NCBI GenBank assembly: GCA_003500765.1
Contig: DNQL01000091.1
Span: forward strand, 1 to 7,030
DNA: 7,030 nt
DNA from: Elusimicrobiota bacterium
GTDB lineage: Bacteria > Elusimicrobiota > Elusimicrobia > Elusimicrobiales > UBA9959
Direction of reading: 5' to 3'
Notes under the pieces: model-generated
The model's database searches: none
What the model saw: the letters and a program-made list of their open reading frames with translations, nothing else
Told to the model about the DNA's origin: nothing
Made by a program: the position numbers and the translations under genes
Shown: positions 1 to 5,488 of the stretch, one piece after another
Numbering within the stretch: the first letter of the stretch is position 1
Layout: every line of letters begins with the position of its first letter

Positions 1-29
1 TGCTTCAATTCTAGCAGACGGGACACGTA

Positions 30-299
30 TTGCCCGGCGTGAATCTTGCGTTGGACGCCAGCCGGCTGGTACACGACGGCGAGACCAGTTTCAGCGTCGG
101 CAGCGAGTACGCCGTAATGCCCGGTCTGTCGCTGCGCTCGGGTTATATGGCCGAGACCGGCGCGGCGGGCCTTGGCAACGGCGCGGGGTTCAATGCCGGC
201 GTCGGCATAATGCTGATGGACGCGCGGCTGGACTACGCGGTCACGCCGTTCGGCGAACTGGGCAACGCCCAGCGGATAAGCCTGAAGAAGAAGTTTTGA
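30..299 (+). CDS. C-terminal fragment of a PorV/PorQ-like outer-membrane beta-barrel protein
   Basis: The frame reads as the last strands of a PorV/PorQ (UPF0164-like) outer-membrane barrel: alternating strand segments such as LPGVNLALDASR and LSLRSGYMAETG, then a late LDYAVTPFGELGNAQRISL stretch, and a terminal Phe typical of the outer-membrane assembly signal. Family members are usually about 300 or more residues, so about 90 residues is only the tail. The frame is open back to a TAG at 12-14. The TTG at 30 is merely the first possible start and has no convincing ribosome binding site. Strand-like sequence (HVLPG) already precedes it, so the true start lies upstream and the stop reflects a frameshift, a decayed gene or an assembly edge. 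The role, from family knowledge, is an outer-membrane channel or secretion-associated barrel; the exact substrate is unknown. The AlaX-like gene follows 21 bases later on the same strand. Confidence 0.6.
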   Translation: MPGVNLALDASRLVHDGETSFSVGSEYAVMPGLSLRSGYMAETGAAGLGNGAGFNAGVGIMLMDARLDYAVTPFGELGNAQRISLKKKF

Positions 300-320
300 T
301 ATCGTTATCGCTACATCATC

Positions 321-761
321 ATGAAAGACTACGCCGATCCGCGCATGCACACCGCAGAGCACCTGCTTAACGGCAGCATGGTGCGCATGTTCGGCGGCAA
401 ACGGGCTTTCAGTTCCCACATCGAGAAGAAGAAGTCCAAGTGCGACTACCGATTCGAGCGCGACCTCACGGCGGAGGAACGCGCGGAGCTGGAGCGGCTG
501 GTCAACGAGGCGATAAAGGCCGACCTGCCGGTGACCGAGGAATTCCTCGCGAAAGAAGAGGCCGCGGCGCGGTTCGACCTGGGCCGGCTGCCCGAAGGCG
601 CGGCGGGGGAGACTCTCCGCGTGGTGAAAGTGGGGGATTACGACGCCTGCCCCTGTATAGGCGTCCACGTAAAGACTACCGGCGAGATAGGCGGTTTCCG
701 CGTGATCTCCACCGGCTTCGCCGACGGAGTCCTGCGGGTCCGGTTCAAGCTGGCGGATTGA
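321..761 (+). CDS. AlaX-like alanyl-tRNA editing domain protein (stand-alone)
   Basis: This 146-residue protein is a free-standing version of the second additional domain of alanyl- and threonyl-tRNA synthetases, the size of short AlaX proteins. The zinc-site signature is visible: HTAEH (H10, H14) near the N terminus and CIGVH (C112, H116) late in the domain, matching HxxxH...CxxxH. The middle segment, a KKSKCDY motif followed by DLTAEERAELERLVNEAI and a DLPV loop, also aligns with the synthetase editing domain. AlaX proteins hydrolyse Ser or Gly wrongly attached to tRNA-Ala in the cytoplasm. Here the usual CGGTH is CIGVH, so specificity or activity may differ. ATG 321 is the first in-frame start after the upstream stop, but no Shine-Dalgarno is visible. 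The next gene starts 18 bases downstream, suggesting co-transcription. Confidence 0.85.
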   Translation: MKDYADPRMHTAEHLLNGSMVRMFGGKRAFSSHIEKKKSKCDYRFERDLTAEERAELERLVNEAIKADLPVTEEFLAKEEAAARFDLGRLPEGAAGETLRVVKVGDYDACPCIGVHVKTTGEIGGFRVISTGFADGVLRVRFKLAD

Positions 762-770
762 CCGCCTGGG

Positions 771-775
771 GGAGG
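771..775 (+). promoter_or_regulatory. Ribosome binding site for the exported protein
   Basis: GGAGG lies four bases before ATG 780, within a G-rich run. An in-frame stop (the AlaX-like gene's own TGA at 759-761) rules out any start further upstream in that frame except within these 18 bases, so this site fixes the start. Confidence 0.6.
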
Positions 776-779
776 GGGA

Positions 780-2510
780 ATGGGTTTGATCTGTTTTGCG
801 GCGGGGCTTTTGCTGTTCGCCGCTTCCGGGCCGGTCCACGCGTGCCGGGAGGCCACCGACTGGGATGTGCTCCCGGACTTCAATGAGATAAATTTTACCA
901 CCTCCACGGTCGGCTTCGCCGACCCTGGCGGCGTTTATTTCATATTCGACAGAAAGACCCGCGGTTTTTCCCGTGTGACCGGGGATGAATACCGCCGGGT
1001 CATGCCTCCCTCCGCCGGGCCGGCGCGCAAGGAGGGAGCGAACGGCGTCGTCCTGCTCCCGGTCTTGGACGGGACGGTCGTCGAGGCCGGGGACGCCTAC
1101 TGCTCCGAGGGGGTGGACCAGAAGCACTGGCTCAAAATAAAGGGCAGGGAAGCGAAGGACCAGGTCCGGCCCTGCGCCAGTATATCGGCCGCGGAGATCA
1201 GGGACGGGGAGCTCTGGCTGGGAACGCGCCGCGACGGAGAATGCGGGGAGTGGCCCTCCGACGGCATAGTGGCGCAGTCGCTGGAGGACGGGGCCCTTGT
1301 GCGGACCATTTCCGATAAAGAAGGCCTCAGCGGGAACCTGGTCCGTGCCATAAGGTCCGACCCGTTCGCCCCGCGCGTATGGACGGCCACGCATCTGGGC
1401 ATTTCCGAGCTTTCGGCCGCCGGGGAGGTCCTCGCCTCGTGGTATCTCTACGAGGATTATGACGAGACCACCGGCCTGCCCGCCGTTATGCTCAGCACGG
1501 CTCCGCGGCGAACGAATTTCCTCGCGGTGTTCCAGCGGGAACTGGGGACCAGGGACCCCGCCGGTTTCGCCGCGGCGGTAAAGAGGATCCCCCCGGAATT
1601 AAGGAGCTGCCTGGGCCCGGACGGCCGCCGGTGGGACTGCCGCTACGGGGGTTCCGCCGGCGGCGATCGTTTTCTGCCGGAAGAGTTCAACGTCCTCGTT
1701 CCGTTCGTCGTGGAGGCCGCCGATTTCTCGCCGGACAAGGTCTGGATGACCTATTTCCGCCTCTGCATGTTCGGGGATAAAGGCGTCGCCGGACTGCTCG
1801 CGGAGAAGTACGCCGGCGAGGCTGTCGCGACCAGGACGGGGAGCCTGGCGACGCAGTGCCTCTACGATTACCGCCAGGCGGGGCTGCTGAAGGAGAAGCC
1901 GCCGGAGGCGACGGTCAAGGCCGCGCTCGGCCGCGTGAGCAGGGCGCTGGCGCTGCTCAACGCGCTCGGTCCGGACGGCGACCATATGAAGATATTCGAG
2001 GCGCACGGCGTCGCGGTCGAAGGCGCCGACGCGCTGGCCGAAATAGGCAGCCCTAAAGGGATAGAACTTCTCAACCGCTATTTTATCCGTTCAAAAGGAG
2101 GGGTTAACGATCCAGACGCGCTCATGTTCGACGGCGCGGCGCAGACCCTGCATCATCGCGACGATTTCCTGCCAGGGGCGATGGCCGGGATCGAAAAGTT
2201 CTACGGCGCTCCGATCGTGCAGGGCTGCATGTTCCTCGATCTGACGTATCCGGACGGGGCGAAGAAGAACAGGCTCGGCCCGGCCCAGCTGCGCTCTCTG
2301 ATCATAGCCGTCGAGAACGCGTCTCACCCGGAATATATCCCTCATCAGCCTTCCCAGGCCGCAGGGGCTTATTCCGCCTGCCGCCAGGCCGCGCTGTCGC
2401 AGCTGAAGGACGCCGCCGTGAGAGAGGAATTCTATAGAACGGTCTACCCGTCGCTGTCCCCGGCGCAAAGAAAGACGGCGGACCTGCTCGCCGCGGGTCC
2501 GCCGCTTTAA
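780..2510 (+). CDS. Exported protein of unknown function with propeller-like repeats and a helical C-terminal half
   Basis: I do not recognise a named family for this 576-residue protein. Residues 1-21 look like a signal peptide: a hydrophobic core with a VHA/C junction at 19-22 and few positive charges. A lipoprotein at C22 is possible but the lipobox is poor. Residues 140-225 contain two stretches resembling two-component-regulator-type propeller blades (ELWLGTR..., then GLSGNLVRAI with VWTATHLGISEL). Residues 300-570 look mostly helical, perhaps HEAT-like, with an AEIGSPKGIELLNRYF segment. Cysteines are numerous (C22, 108, 132, 155, 277, 287, 329, 360, 483, 534), which fits an exported disulfide-bonded protein. 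The start is supported by GGAGG at 771-775, four bases before the ATG. It follows the AlaX-like gene by 18 bases. A role in the envelope is inference only. Confidence 0.75.
   Translation: MGLICFAAGLLLFAASGPVHACREATDWDVLPDFNEINFTTSTVGFADPGGVYFIFDRKTRGFSRVTGDEYRRVMPPSAGPARKEGANGVVLLPVLDGTVVEAGDAYCSEGVDQKHWLKIKGREAKDQVRPCASISAAEIRDGELWLGTRRDGECGEWPSDGIVAQSLEDGALVRTISDKEGLSGNLVRAIRSDPFAPRVWTATHLGISELSAAGEVLASWYLYEDYDETTGLPAVMLSTAPRRTNFLAVFQRELGTRDPAGFAAAVKRIPPELRSCLGPDGRRWDCRYGGSAGGDRFLPEEFNVLVPFVVEAADFSPDKVWMTYFRLCMFGDKGVAGLLAEKYAGEAVATRTGSLATQCLYDYRQAGLLKEKPPEATVKAALGRVSRALALLNALGPDGDHMKIFEAHGVAVEGADALAEIGSPKGIELLNRYFIRSKGGVNDPDALMFDGAAQTLHHRDDFLPGAMAGIEKFYGAPIVQGCMFLDLTYPDGAKKNRLGPAQLRSLIIAVENASHPEYIPHQPSQAAGAYSACRQAALSQLKDAAVREEFYRTVYPSLSPAQRKTADLLAAGPPL
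2471..2508 (-). terminator. Hairpin terminator candidate for ablB, embedded in the end of the upstream + gene
   Basis: The arms 2471-2484 and 2496-2508 pair over 13 base pairs with one bulged A (2475) and an 11-base loop. Read on the minus strand, the 3' arm ends in CTTT and is followed by another CTTTG, giving a moderately U-rich tail, as expected for a Rho-independent terminator after ablB, whose stop is at 2526. On the plus strand the stem ends CTTTAA with no further T run, so termination in that direction would be weak. The whole hairpin lies within the last 13 codons of the plus-strand gene. Confidence 0.5.
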
Positions 2511-2525
2511 CGGCCGGGGCCGCCG

Positions 2526-3497
2526 CTATTCCGCCAGGTTCCTCACCCAGATGTTCATGTCCTCGAAAGCGCCGAAGATGTCGCAGTTATTGGTCATGCG
2601 GCCCATGAACTCGTAGCCCAGCTGGTGGAACACCATGTTCATGCCGAAGCTGCGCGCGCGGGCCATAGTGTAGGAACAGCGGTACTTGCGCGAGACCAGC
2701 TCTTTCTCCAGGAAGCGCAGTATGTGGCTCATCAGGCCCTGGCCGCGCTTCTCGGGCAGCGTGGCGCAGTCGGTCAGCTCGGCTGCCAGGTTGTGATGGC
2801 TCAGCTCCGCGCTGGCGGCGGCCACTATCCTGTCGCCTTCCATACAGACCGCGAAAAGGCTGTCGGTCTGGAAGATGGTCTCCAGGTAGCTCTGGTGTAT
2901 GAGCGGCGAGGGATAGGACTCGAAGACGCCCTTGTAAAGCTCTATCAGCTGGACGATGTCGTCCTTCTTCGCCATGCGTATCTTCATCCCGGCCGGCAGG
3001 GGCTTGCGTTTGGCGTCGGCGGGTTCGTTCATGACGCTTTCGATGAGCAGGATCTCCTCCATCATCGAGGCGGAGTGCAGCCGCTCCTGCGAGCGGAACT
3101 TGCTTACCACGAAGGCGTCCTTGCCCTTGTGATAGTACTTCAGCACGGCCTCGAGGACGTACCCGTGGCGCAGGAAATGCTGCCAATCGTCGCGACCGGC
3201 CATACAGATGATCTTGTCGAACTGGTTGGCCTCGGAGATCTCGCGGACGGCGAGGATGAGGTTGTGGAAATTATCGGCCTTGTAGTCCAGGATCTTGATG
3301 CGCTGGTTGTAGACGTCCAGGAACAGCGTCGCCTCGAAACCTTCGCCTGATATGCCGTGCTCTACGCCGTAGACCAGCCCGACGGCCTTTAAGGTCTGGC
3401 CGCCGCCGAGCTTGAGCTCCGCTATGCCGAGGCTGGTGCGCGCCTTGGCGGCTACCGGCGCGAGATCTTCAACCCATTTCCTGGTTTCTTTGGACAT
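2526..3497 (-). CDS. ablB: Putative beta-lysine N-acetyltransferase (AblB)
   Basis: AblB transfers an acetyl group from acetyl-CoA to beta-lysine, making N-epsilon-acetyl-beta-lysine, a cytoplasmic compatible solute. The 323-residue protein has the AblB layout. The N-terminal domain includes a YNQRIKILDY segment (63-72). A GNAT domain spans roughly 170-300, with the acetyl-CoA loop PEKRGQGLMSHIL at 248-260. The family-typical tail has NNC (303-305) followed by GAFEDMNIWVRNL (309-321). The length is near normal for the family. ATG 3497 is preceded by an AAAGGCGG-type binding site (plus-strand 3505-3512) seven bases away. The usual partner ablA (lysine 2,3-aminomutase) is not next to it: the flanking genes are convergent on one side and divergent on the other. 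AblB is recognised from its overall pattern, so another beta-amino-acid acetyltransferase remains possible. Confidence 0.85.
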   Translation of the reverse strand: MSKETRKWVEDLAPVAAKARTSLGIAELKLGGGQTLKAVGLVYGVEHGISGEGFEATLFLDVYNQRIKILDYKADNFHNLILAVREISEANQFDKIICMAGRDDWQHFLRHGYVLEAVLKYYHKGKDAFVVSKFRSQERLHSASMMEEILLIESVMNEPADAKRKPLPAGMKIRMAKKDDIVQLIELYKGVFESYPSPLIHQSYLETIFQTDSLFAVCMEGDRIVAAASAELSHHNLAAELTDCATLPEKRGQGLMSHILRFLEKELVSRKYRCSYTMARARSFGMNMVFHQLGYEFMGRMTNNCDIFGAFEDMNIWVRNLAE

Positions 3498-3530
3498 TAC
3501 GACACCGCCTTTGTGGGGATTTGAAGTGAT

Positions 3531-3536
3531 ATTTTA
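3531..3536 (-). promoter_or_regulatory. Candidate -10 box for ablB
   Basis: TAAAAT on the minus strand lies 33 bases upstream of the ablB ATG, in the only AT-rich patch near the gene. No good -35 hexamer is seen at 16-18 bases. Support is by position and composition only. Confidence 0.3.
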
Positions 3537-3562
3537 GCACAGGAGCGGCCATAGGGCCAGAG

Positions 3563-3583
3563 AAAATTCCGGTAAAATTCCGG
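3563..3583. repeat. Tandem direct repeat, two copies of AAAATTCCGG spaced by one base
   Basis: Exact copies of AAAATTCCGG occupy 3563-3572 and 3574-3583, so they recur every 11 bases, about one helical turn. They sit between the candidate promoters of ablB (minus) and the cysteine-cluster gene (plus). This arrangement fits a pair of binding sites for a regulator on one face of the DNA; no regulator is identified. Confidence 0.5.
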
Positions 3584-3604
3584 GAGGCCTCCGTTCCGGC
3601 CTCC
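3583..3604 (+). other. Hairpin in the divergent intergenic region
   Basis: GGAGGCC (3583-3589) and GGCCTCC (3598-3604) form a perfect 7-bp stem with an 8-base loop. No T run follows, so it is not a typical terminator. The downstream arm could instead pair with an identical GGAGGCC at 3633-3639 that covers the ribosome binding site of the next gene, making the two structures mutually exclusive. Confidence 0.4.
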
Positions 3605-3612
3605 AAATAAAA

Positions 3613-3618
3613 TATACT
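3613..3618 (+). promoter_or_regulatory. Candidate -10 box for the cysteine-cluster/membrane-GNAT pair
   Basis: TATACT lies 22 bases before ATG 3641, in an AT-rich patch. TAAAAT also occurs at 3608-3613 and 3573-3578. No clear -35 is present. Transcription from TATACT would start near 3625, which would exclude the alternative GTG start at 3623. Confidence 0.35.
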
Positions 3619-3631
3619 TTCAGTGCTGGGC

Positions 3632-3637
3632 GGGAGG
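3632..3637 (+). promoter_or_regulatory. Ribosome binding site that decides ATG 3641
   Basis: GGGAGG is three bases from ATG 3641, rather close but the only good site in the region. The upstream in-frame GTG at 3623 has no binding site before it and would add only six poorly conserved-looking residues. Confidence 0.5.
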
Positions 3638-3640
3638 CCT

Positions 3641-4321
3641 ATGTTCTACCGGTACGAAATAAAATTCGAGGACGGCGCCGCGACCGAGGTGGAGATAAAG
3701 CTCGACCCCGTTTCGCTGCGCGTTATCGAGGGGCCGGCCGGCGAGCCGCCGGACTGGGCGCTGCTCGACTGCTGCAAGTGCGCCGTCTGCCCTTTCGATT
3801 CCGCCGCGGAAAAGTACTGCCCGGTGGCCGTGAACATGGCCGGCGTCGCGGCCAGGTTCGCCGATAAAAGTTCAGTCATGCCGGTGGAGGCGCGCGTCGT
3901 CTCCGAGGAGCGGGAATACTTCAAGAGCACCCGCCTGCAGTCGGTGGTGAGCTCCATCATCGGCGTTTACATGGTTACCAGCGGCTGCCCGGTGATGGAA
4001 GTGCTCAAGCCGATGGCCCGCTATCACCTTCCGTTCGCCTCGCTAAACGAGACCGTCTACCGGTCGGTCTCCTCCTACCTGACGCAACAGTACCTCCTCA
4101 TGCGGCGGGGAGGAGACCCCGACTGGAGCCTGGAAGGGCTCAAACGCGCCTACGCGGACATCGAGACGCTCAACAGGGCTATGGCCGACAGGATCCGCAA
4201 GGCCTCGTCCAGGGACGCCAACGGCAACGCGGTGGTGATCCTGGACAGCTTCGCCAAGATGGTGCCCTGGAGCCTGGATAACATCCTGCCCGAAAACGAA
4301 CTGCGGCTGCCCGAGCTATGA
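3641..4321 (+). CDS. Conserved cysteine-cluster protein of unknown function (possibly DUF6901-like)
   Basis: From ATG 3641 the product is 226 residues with no signal peptide or membrane segment, so it is probably cytoplasmic. An N-terminal strand-rich region (MFYRYEIKFEDG onward) is followed by a cysteine cluster, C44-C45-x-C47-xx-C50, then YCPVAVN with C60. A second conserved-looking block holds TSGCPVMEVLKPMARYHLPF (C116, H129) and a helix containing NETVYRSVSSYLTQQY. The cysteine spacing suggests a metal or Fe-S site, but that is inference. The block pattern matches a widespread uncharacterised family I recall as DUF6901; that label is from memory and unverified. Its TGA overlaps the ATG of the next gene (ATGA at 4318-4321), so the two are translationally coupled. 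Counting the start at GTG 3623 would give 232 residues. Confidence 0.75.
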   Translation: MFYRYEIKFEDGAATEVEIKLDPVSLRVIEGPAGEPPDWALLDCCKCAVCPFDSAAEKYCPVAVNMAGVAARFADKSSVMPVEARVVSEEREYFKSTRLQSVVSSIIGVYMVTSGCPVMEVLKPMARYHLPFASLNETVYRSVSSYLTQQYLLMRRGGDPDWSLEGLKRAYADIETLNRAMADRIRKASSRDANGNAVVILDSFAKMVPWSLDNILPENELRLPEL

Positions 4322-4929
4322 CCGAGCTGATAGGCTACGCGGCTTCGGCGCTGGTGGCGGTCTCGCTGCTGACCAGCAACGTGCTGCGGCTGCGCGTTCT
4401 CAACCTGGCGGGCGCGCTGGTGTTCGTCGTTTACGCCGCCATGGCGGGGATCTGGCCCGTGCTGGCCGTCAACGCCTTCATCGCCGTCATCGACGCCTGG
4501 CATATAATCCGGCTGAAGTCCCGGGACGATATCTTCAAGCTGATGCCGGTTTCCCCCGGCGACCCGCTGCTGTCTAATTTCCTGGCCTATTACGCGCGCG
4601 GCGTCTGGCAGTTCTTCCCGGAGTTCGACCTGAGAGAGCTCAGGGACCCCCGCTGCGTCTTCATCCTGCGCAACCTCATGCCCGTCGGCCTTTTCGTCTA
4701 TACCGAGGAGGCTCCCGAGATCCGGGTGCACCTGGATTTCGTGGTGGAGGACTACCGGGACCTCAAGAGCGCGCGGTTCCTTTTCAACAAGGGCCTGCAC
4801 CCGGATATGTTCAAGGGGTTCTCCTGCTTCCGCGCCTCGGCGGGTTCGGAGCTGCACGCCGGCTACCTGCGCCGCCTGGGTTTCGCCGAGGACCCGCCCG
4901 GCTCCGGGATATTCCGCCGGCCGGTCTGA
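4318..4929 (+). CDS. YgjV-like inner-membrane protein fused to a GNAT-like C-terminal domain
   Basis: This 203-residue protein has two parts. Residues 3-63 form about three closely spaced membrane helices (around 3-20, 27-43 and 45-63), with an LRLRVLNLAGALVF turn typical of YgjV-type small membrane proteins. Residues 67-203 form a soluble domain resembling a reduced GNAT fold: LRNLMPVGLFVY (117-128), a VHLDFVVEDYRDLK segment (137-150), then FLFNKG and a closing YLRRLGFAED (183-192). The canonical acetyl-CoA loop (Q/RxxGxG/A) is not visible, so catalysis is doubtful. The C-terminal part probably faces the cytoplasm. The ATG overlaps the stop of the upstream cysteine-cluster gene by four bases, so it is coupled to it. 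A strong terminator begins 14 bases after the stop. Function is unknown. Confidence 0.75.
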   Translation: MTELIGYAASALVAVSLLTSNVLRLRVLNLAGALVFVVYAAMAGIWPVLAVNAFIAVIDAWHIIRLKSRDDIFKLMPVSPGDPLLSNFLAYYARGVWQFFPEFDLRELRDPRCVFILRNLMPVGLFVYTEEAPEIRVHLDFVVEDYRDLKSARFLFNKGLHPDMFKGFSCFRASAGSELHAGYLRRLGFAEDPPGSGIFRRPV

Positions 4930-4943
4930 GCGCCGCGCCTGGA

Positions 4944-4983
4944 AAAGAAGAAGGCCGCCGGTCAGCCGGCGGCCTTCTTCTTT
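4944..4983. terminator. Bidirectional intrinsic terminator between convergent genes
   Basis: The arms 4944-4961 and 4966-4983 are perfectly complementary over 18 base pairs with a TCAG loop (4962-4965). The outer part is AAAGAAGAA paired with TTCTTCTTT, so each strand offers a GC-rich stem followed by a pyrimidine-rich tail. It lies between the stop of the membrane-GNAT gene (4929) and the stop of the ACT gene (5001, minus) and can end transcription from both. Confidence 0.85.
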
Positions 4984-5000
4984 GTCCCTGGCGGGAGGGG

Positions 5001-5408
5001 CTACTTGGCTTCCAGCATCCCTTTTATCAGTTCCATGGCCTTGCCAGCGTCGGAAACGTTGAGCAGCAGGTGCCCTATGGAGCCGGTATAGGTGGTGCCG
5101 TACACCGTGGTGATATTGATGCCGTTGTCCGCCAGCATGGAGGTCAGCTTGAACAGCGTGCCCGGCTTGTCGGGCAGCTCTATCATGATCATCTGGGTCT
5201 CGACCGTGGTGAAGCCGGCGTTGGTCAGCAGGTAGCTGATCTTGCGGTCGGTGTCCACGGTGATGCGGACTATGCCGGAATCGTCGCGGATCTCGGACGC
5301 GATGCCTATTATGTTGACGCCCTCTTTGGAGAAGAGCTCGACGAACTTGCTCAGGGCGCCCGGGATGTTGGGCAGGAAAACGCTGTATTGTTTCACGATC
5401 TTGATCAT
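5001..5408 (-). CDS. Tandem ACT-domain protein (amino-acid-binding regulator)
   Basis: The 135-residue protein consists almost entirely of two ACT domains. The first is at about 5-66, with the ligand-loop motif LPNIPGALSKFVELFSKEGV (12-31). The second is at about 73-133, with LPDKPGTLFKLTSMLADNGI (78-97). ACT pairs bind amino acids at their interface and regulate partners. Stand-alone tandem ACT proteins of this kind (COG4747-like, from memory) lack an attached enzyme. The C-terminal half ends in a helix, DAGKAMELIKGML. GGAGG (plus-strand 5415-5419) lies six bases before ATG 5408, a strong binding site. The gene is monocistronic as seen: divergent from the DUF2207-like gene and ended by the terminator at 4944-4983. 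No biosynthetic gene adjoins it, so the ligand cannot be inferred. Confidence 0.9.
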   Translation of the reverse strand: MIKIVKQYSVFLPNIPGALSKFVELFSKEGVNIIGIASEIRDDSGIVRITVDTDRKISYLLTNAGFTTVETQMIMIELPDKPGTLFKLTSMLADNGINITTVYGTTYTGSIGHLLLNVSDAGKAMELIKGMLEAK

Positions 5409-5444
5409 TTAGGTCCTCCGGTAATTCCGCCCCCGGTATTTTGA

Positions 5445-5454
5445 TATTATAATA
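5445..5454. promoter_or_regulatory. Symmetric -10 element shared by divergent genes
   Basis: TATTATAATA is a perfect 10-base palindrome. It presents TATAAT on the plus strand (5448-5453), 35 bases before ATG 5489, and TATAAT on the minus strand (5446-5451), 37 bases before ATG 5408. Both give leaders of roughly 30 bases containing a ribosome binding site. No TTGACA-like -35 is seen on either side. Confidence 0.6.
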
Positions 5455-5488
5455 AAAATCCGGCCCGTTCCGGCCGGCGAGGGGTGAG

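Noticed and set aside
19..22. Lipoprotein signal in the exported protein (residues 19-22, VHAC)
   Set aside because: These coordinates are residue numbers in the protein starting at base 780. His at -2 departs from the usual lipobox, so ordinary signal peptidase cleavage is at least as likely.
440..886. Plus-strand open frame overlapping the AlaX-like gene and the next start
   Set aside because: An Arg/Gly-rich out-of-frame shadow; both underlying genes have recognisable protein features.
2625..3350. Plus-strand open frame (241 codons) opposite ablB
   Set aside because: The ablB frame gives a clear GNAT and AblB pattern. The opposite frame has shadow composition and no binding site.
3623..3640. 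GTG 3623 as the start of the cysteine-cluster gene
   Set aside because: It has no ribosome binding site and overlaps the likely promoter/start region, while ATG 3641 has GGGAGG just upstream.
4150..4857. Minus-strand open frame (235 codons)
   Set aside because: It is opposite the coupled pair with the ATGA overlap. Its translation is rich in Gln, His and Arg with no recognisable domain.
5460..5477. Small inverted repeat CCGGCC/GGCCGG before the DUF2207-like gene
   Set aside because: Six base pairs of pure GC in GC-rich DNA are expected by chance. It has no tail and no competing structure. It shares CGTTCCGGCC with 3592-3601, but ten bases are too few to call a repeat family.
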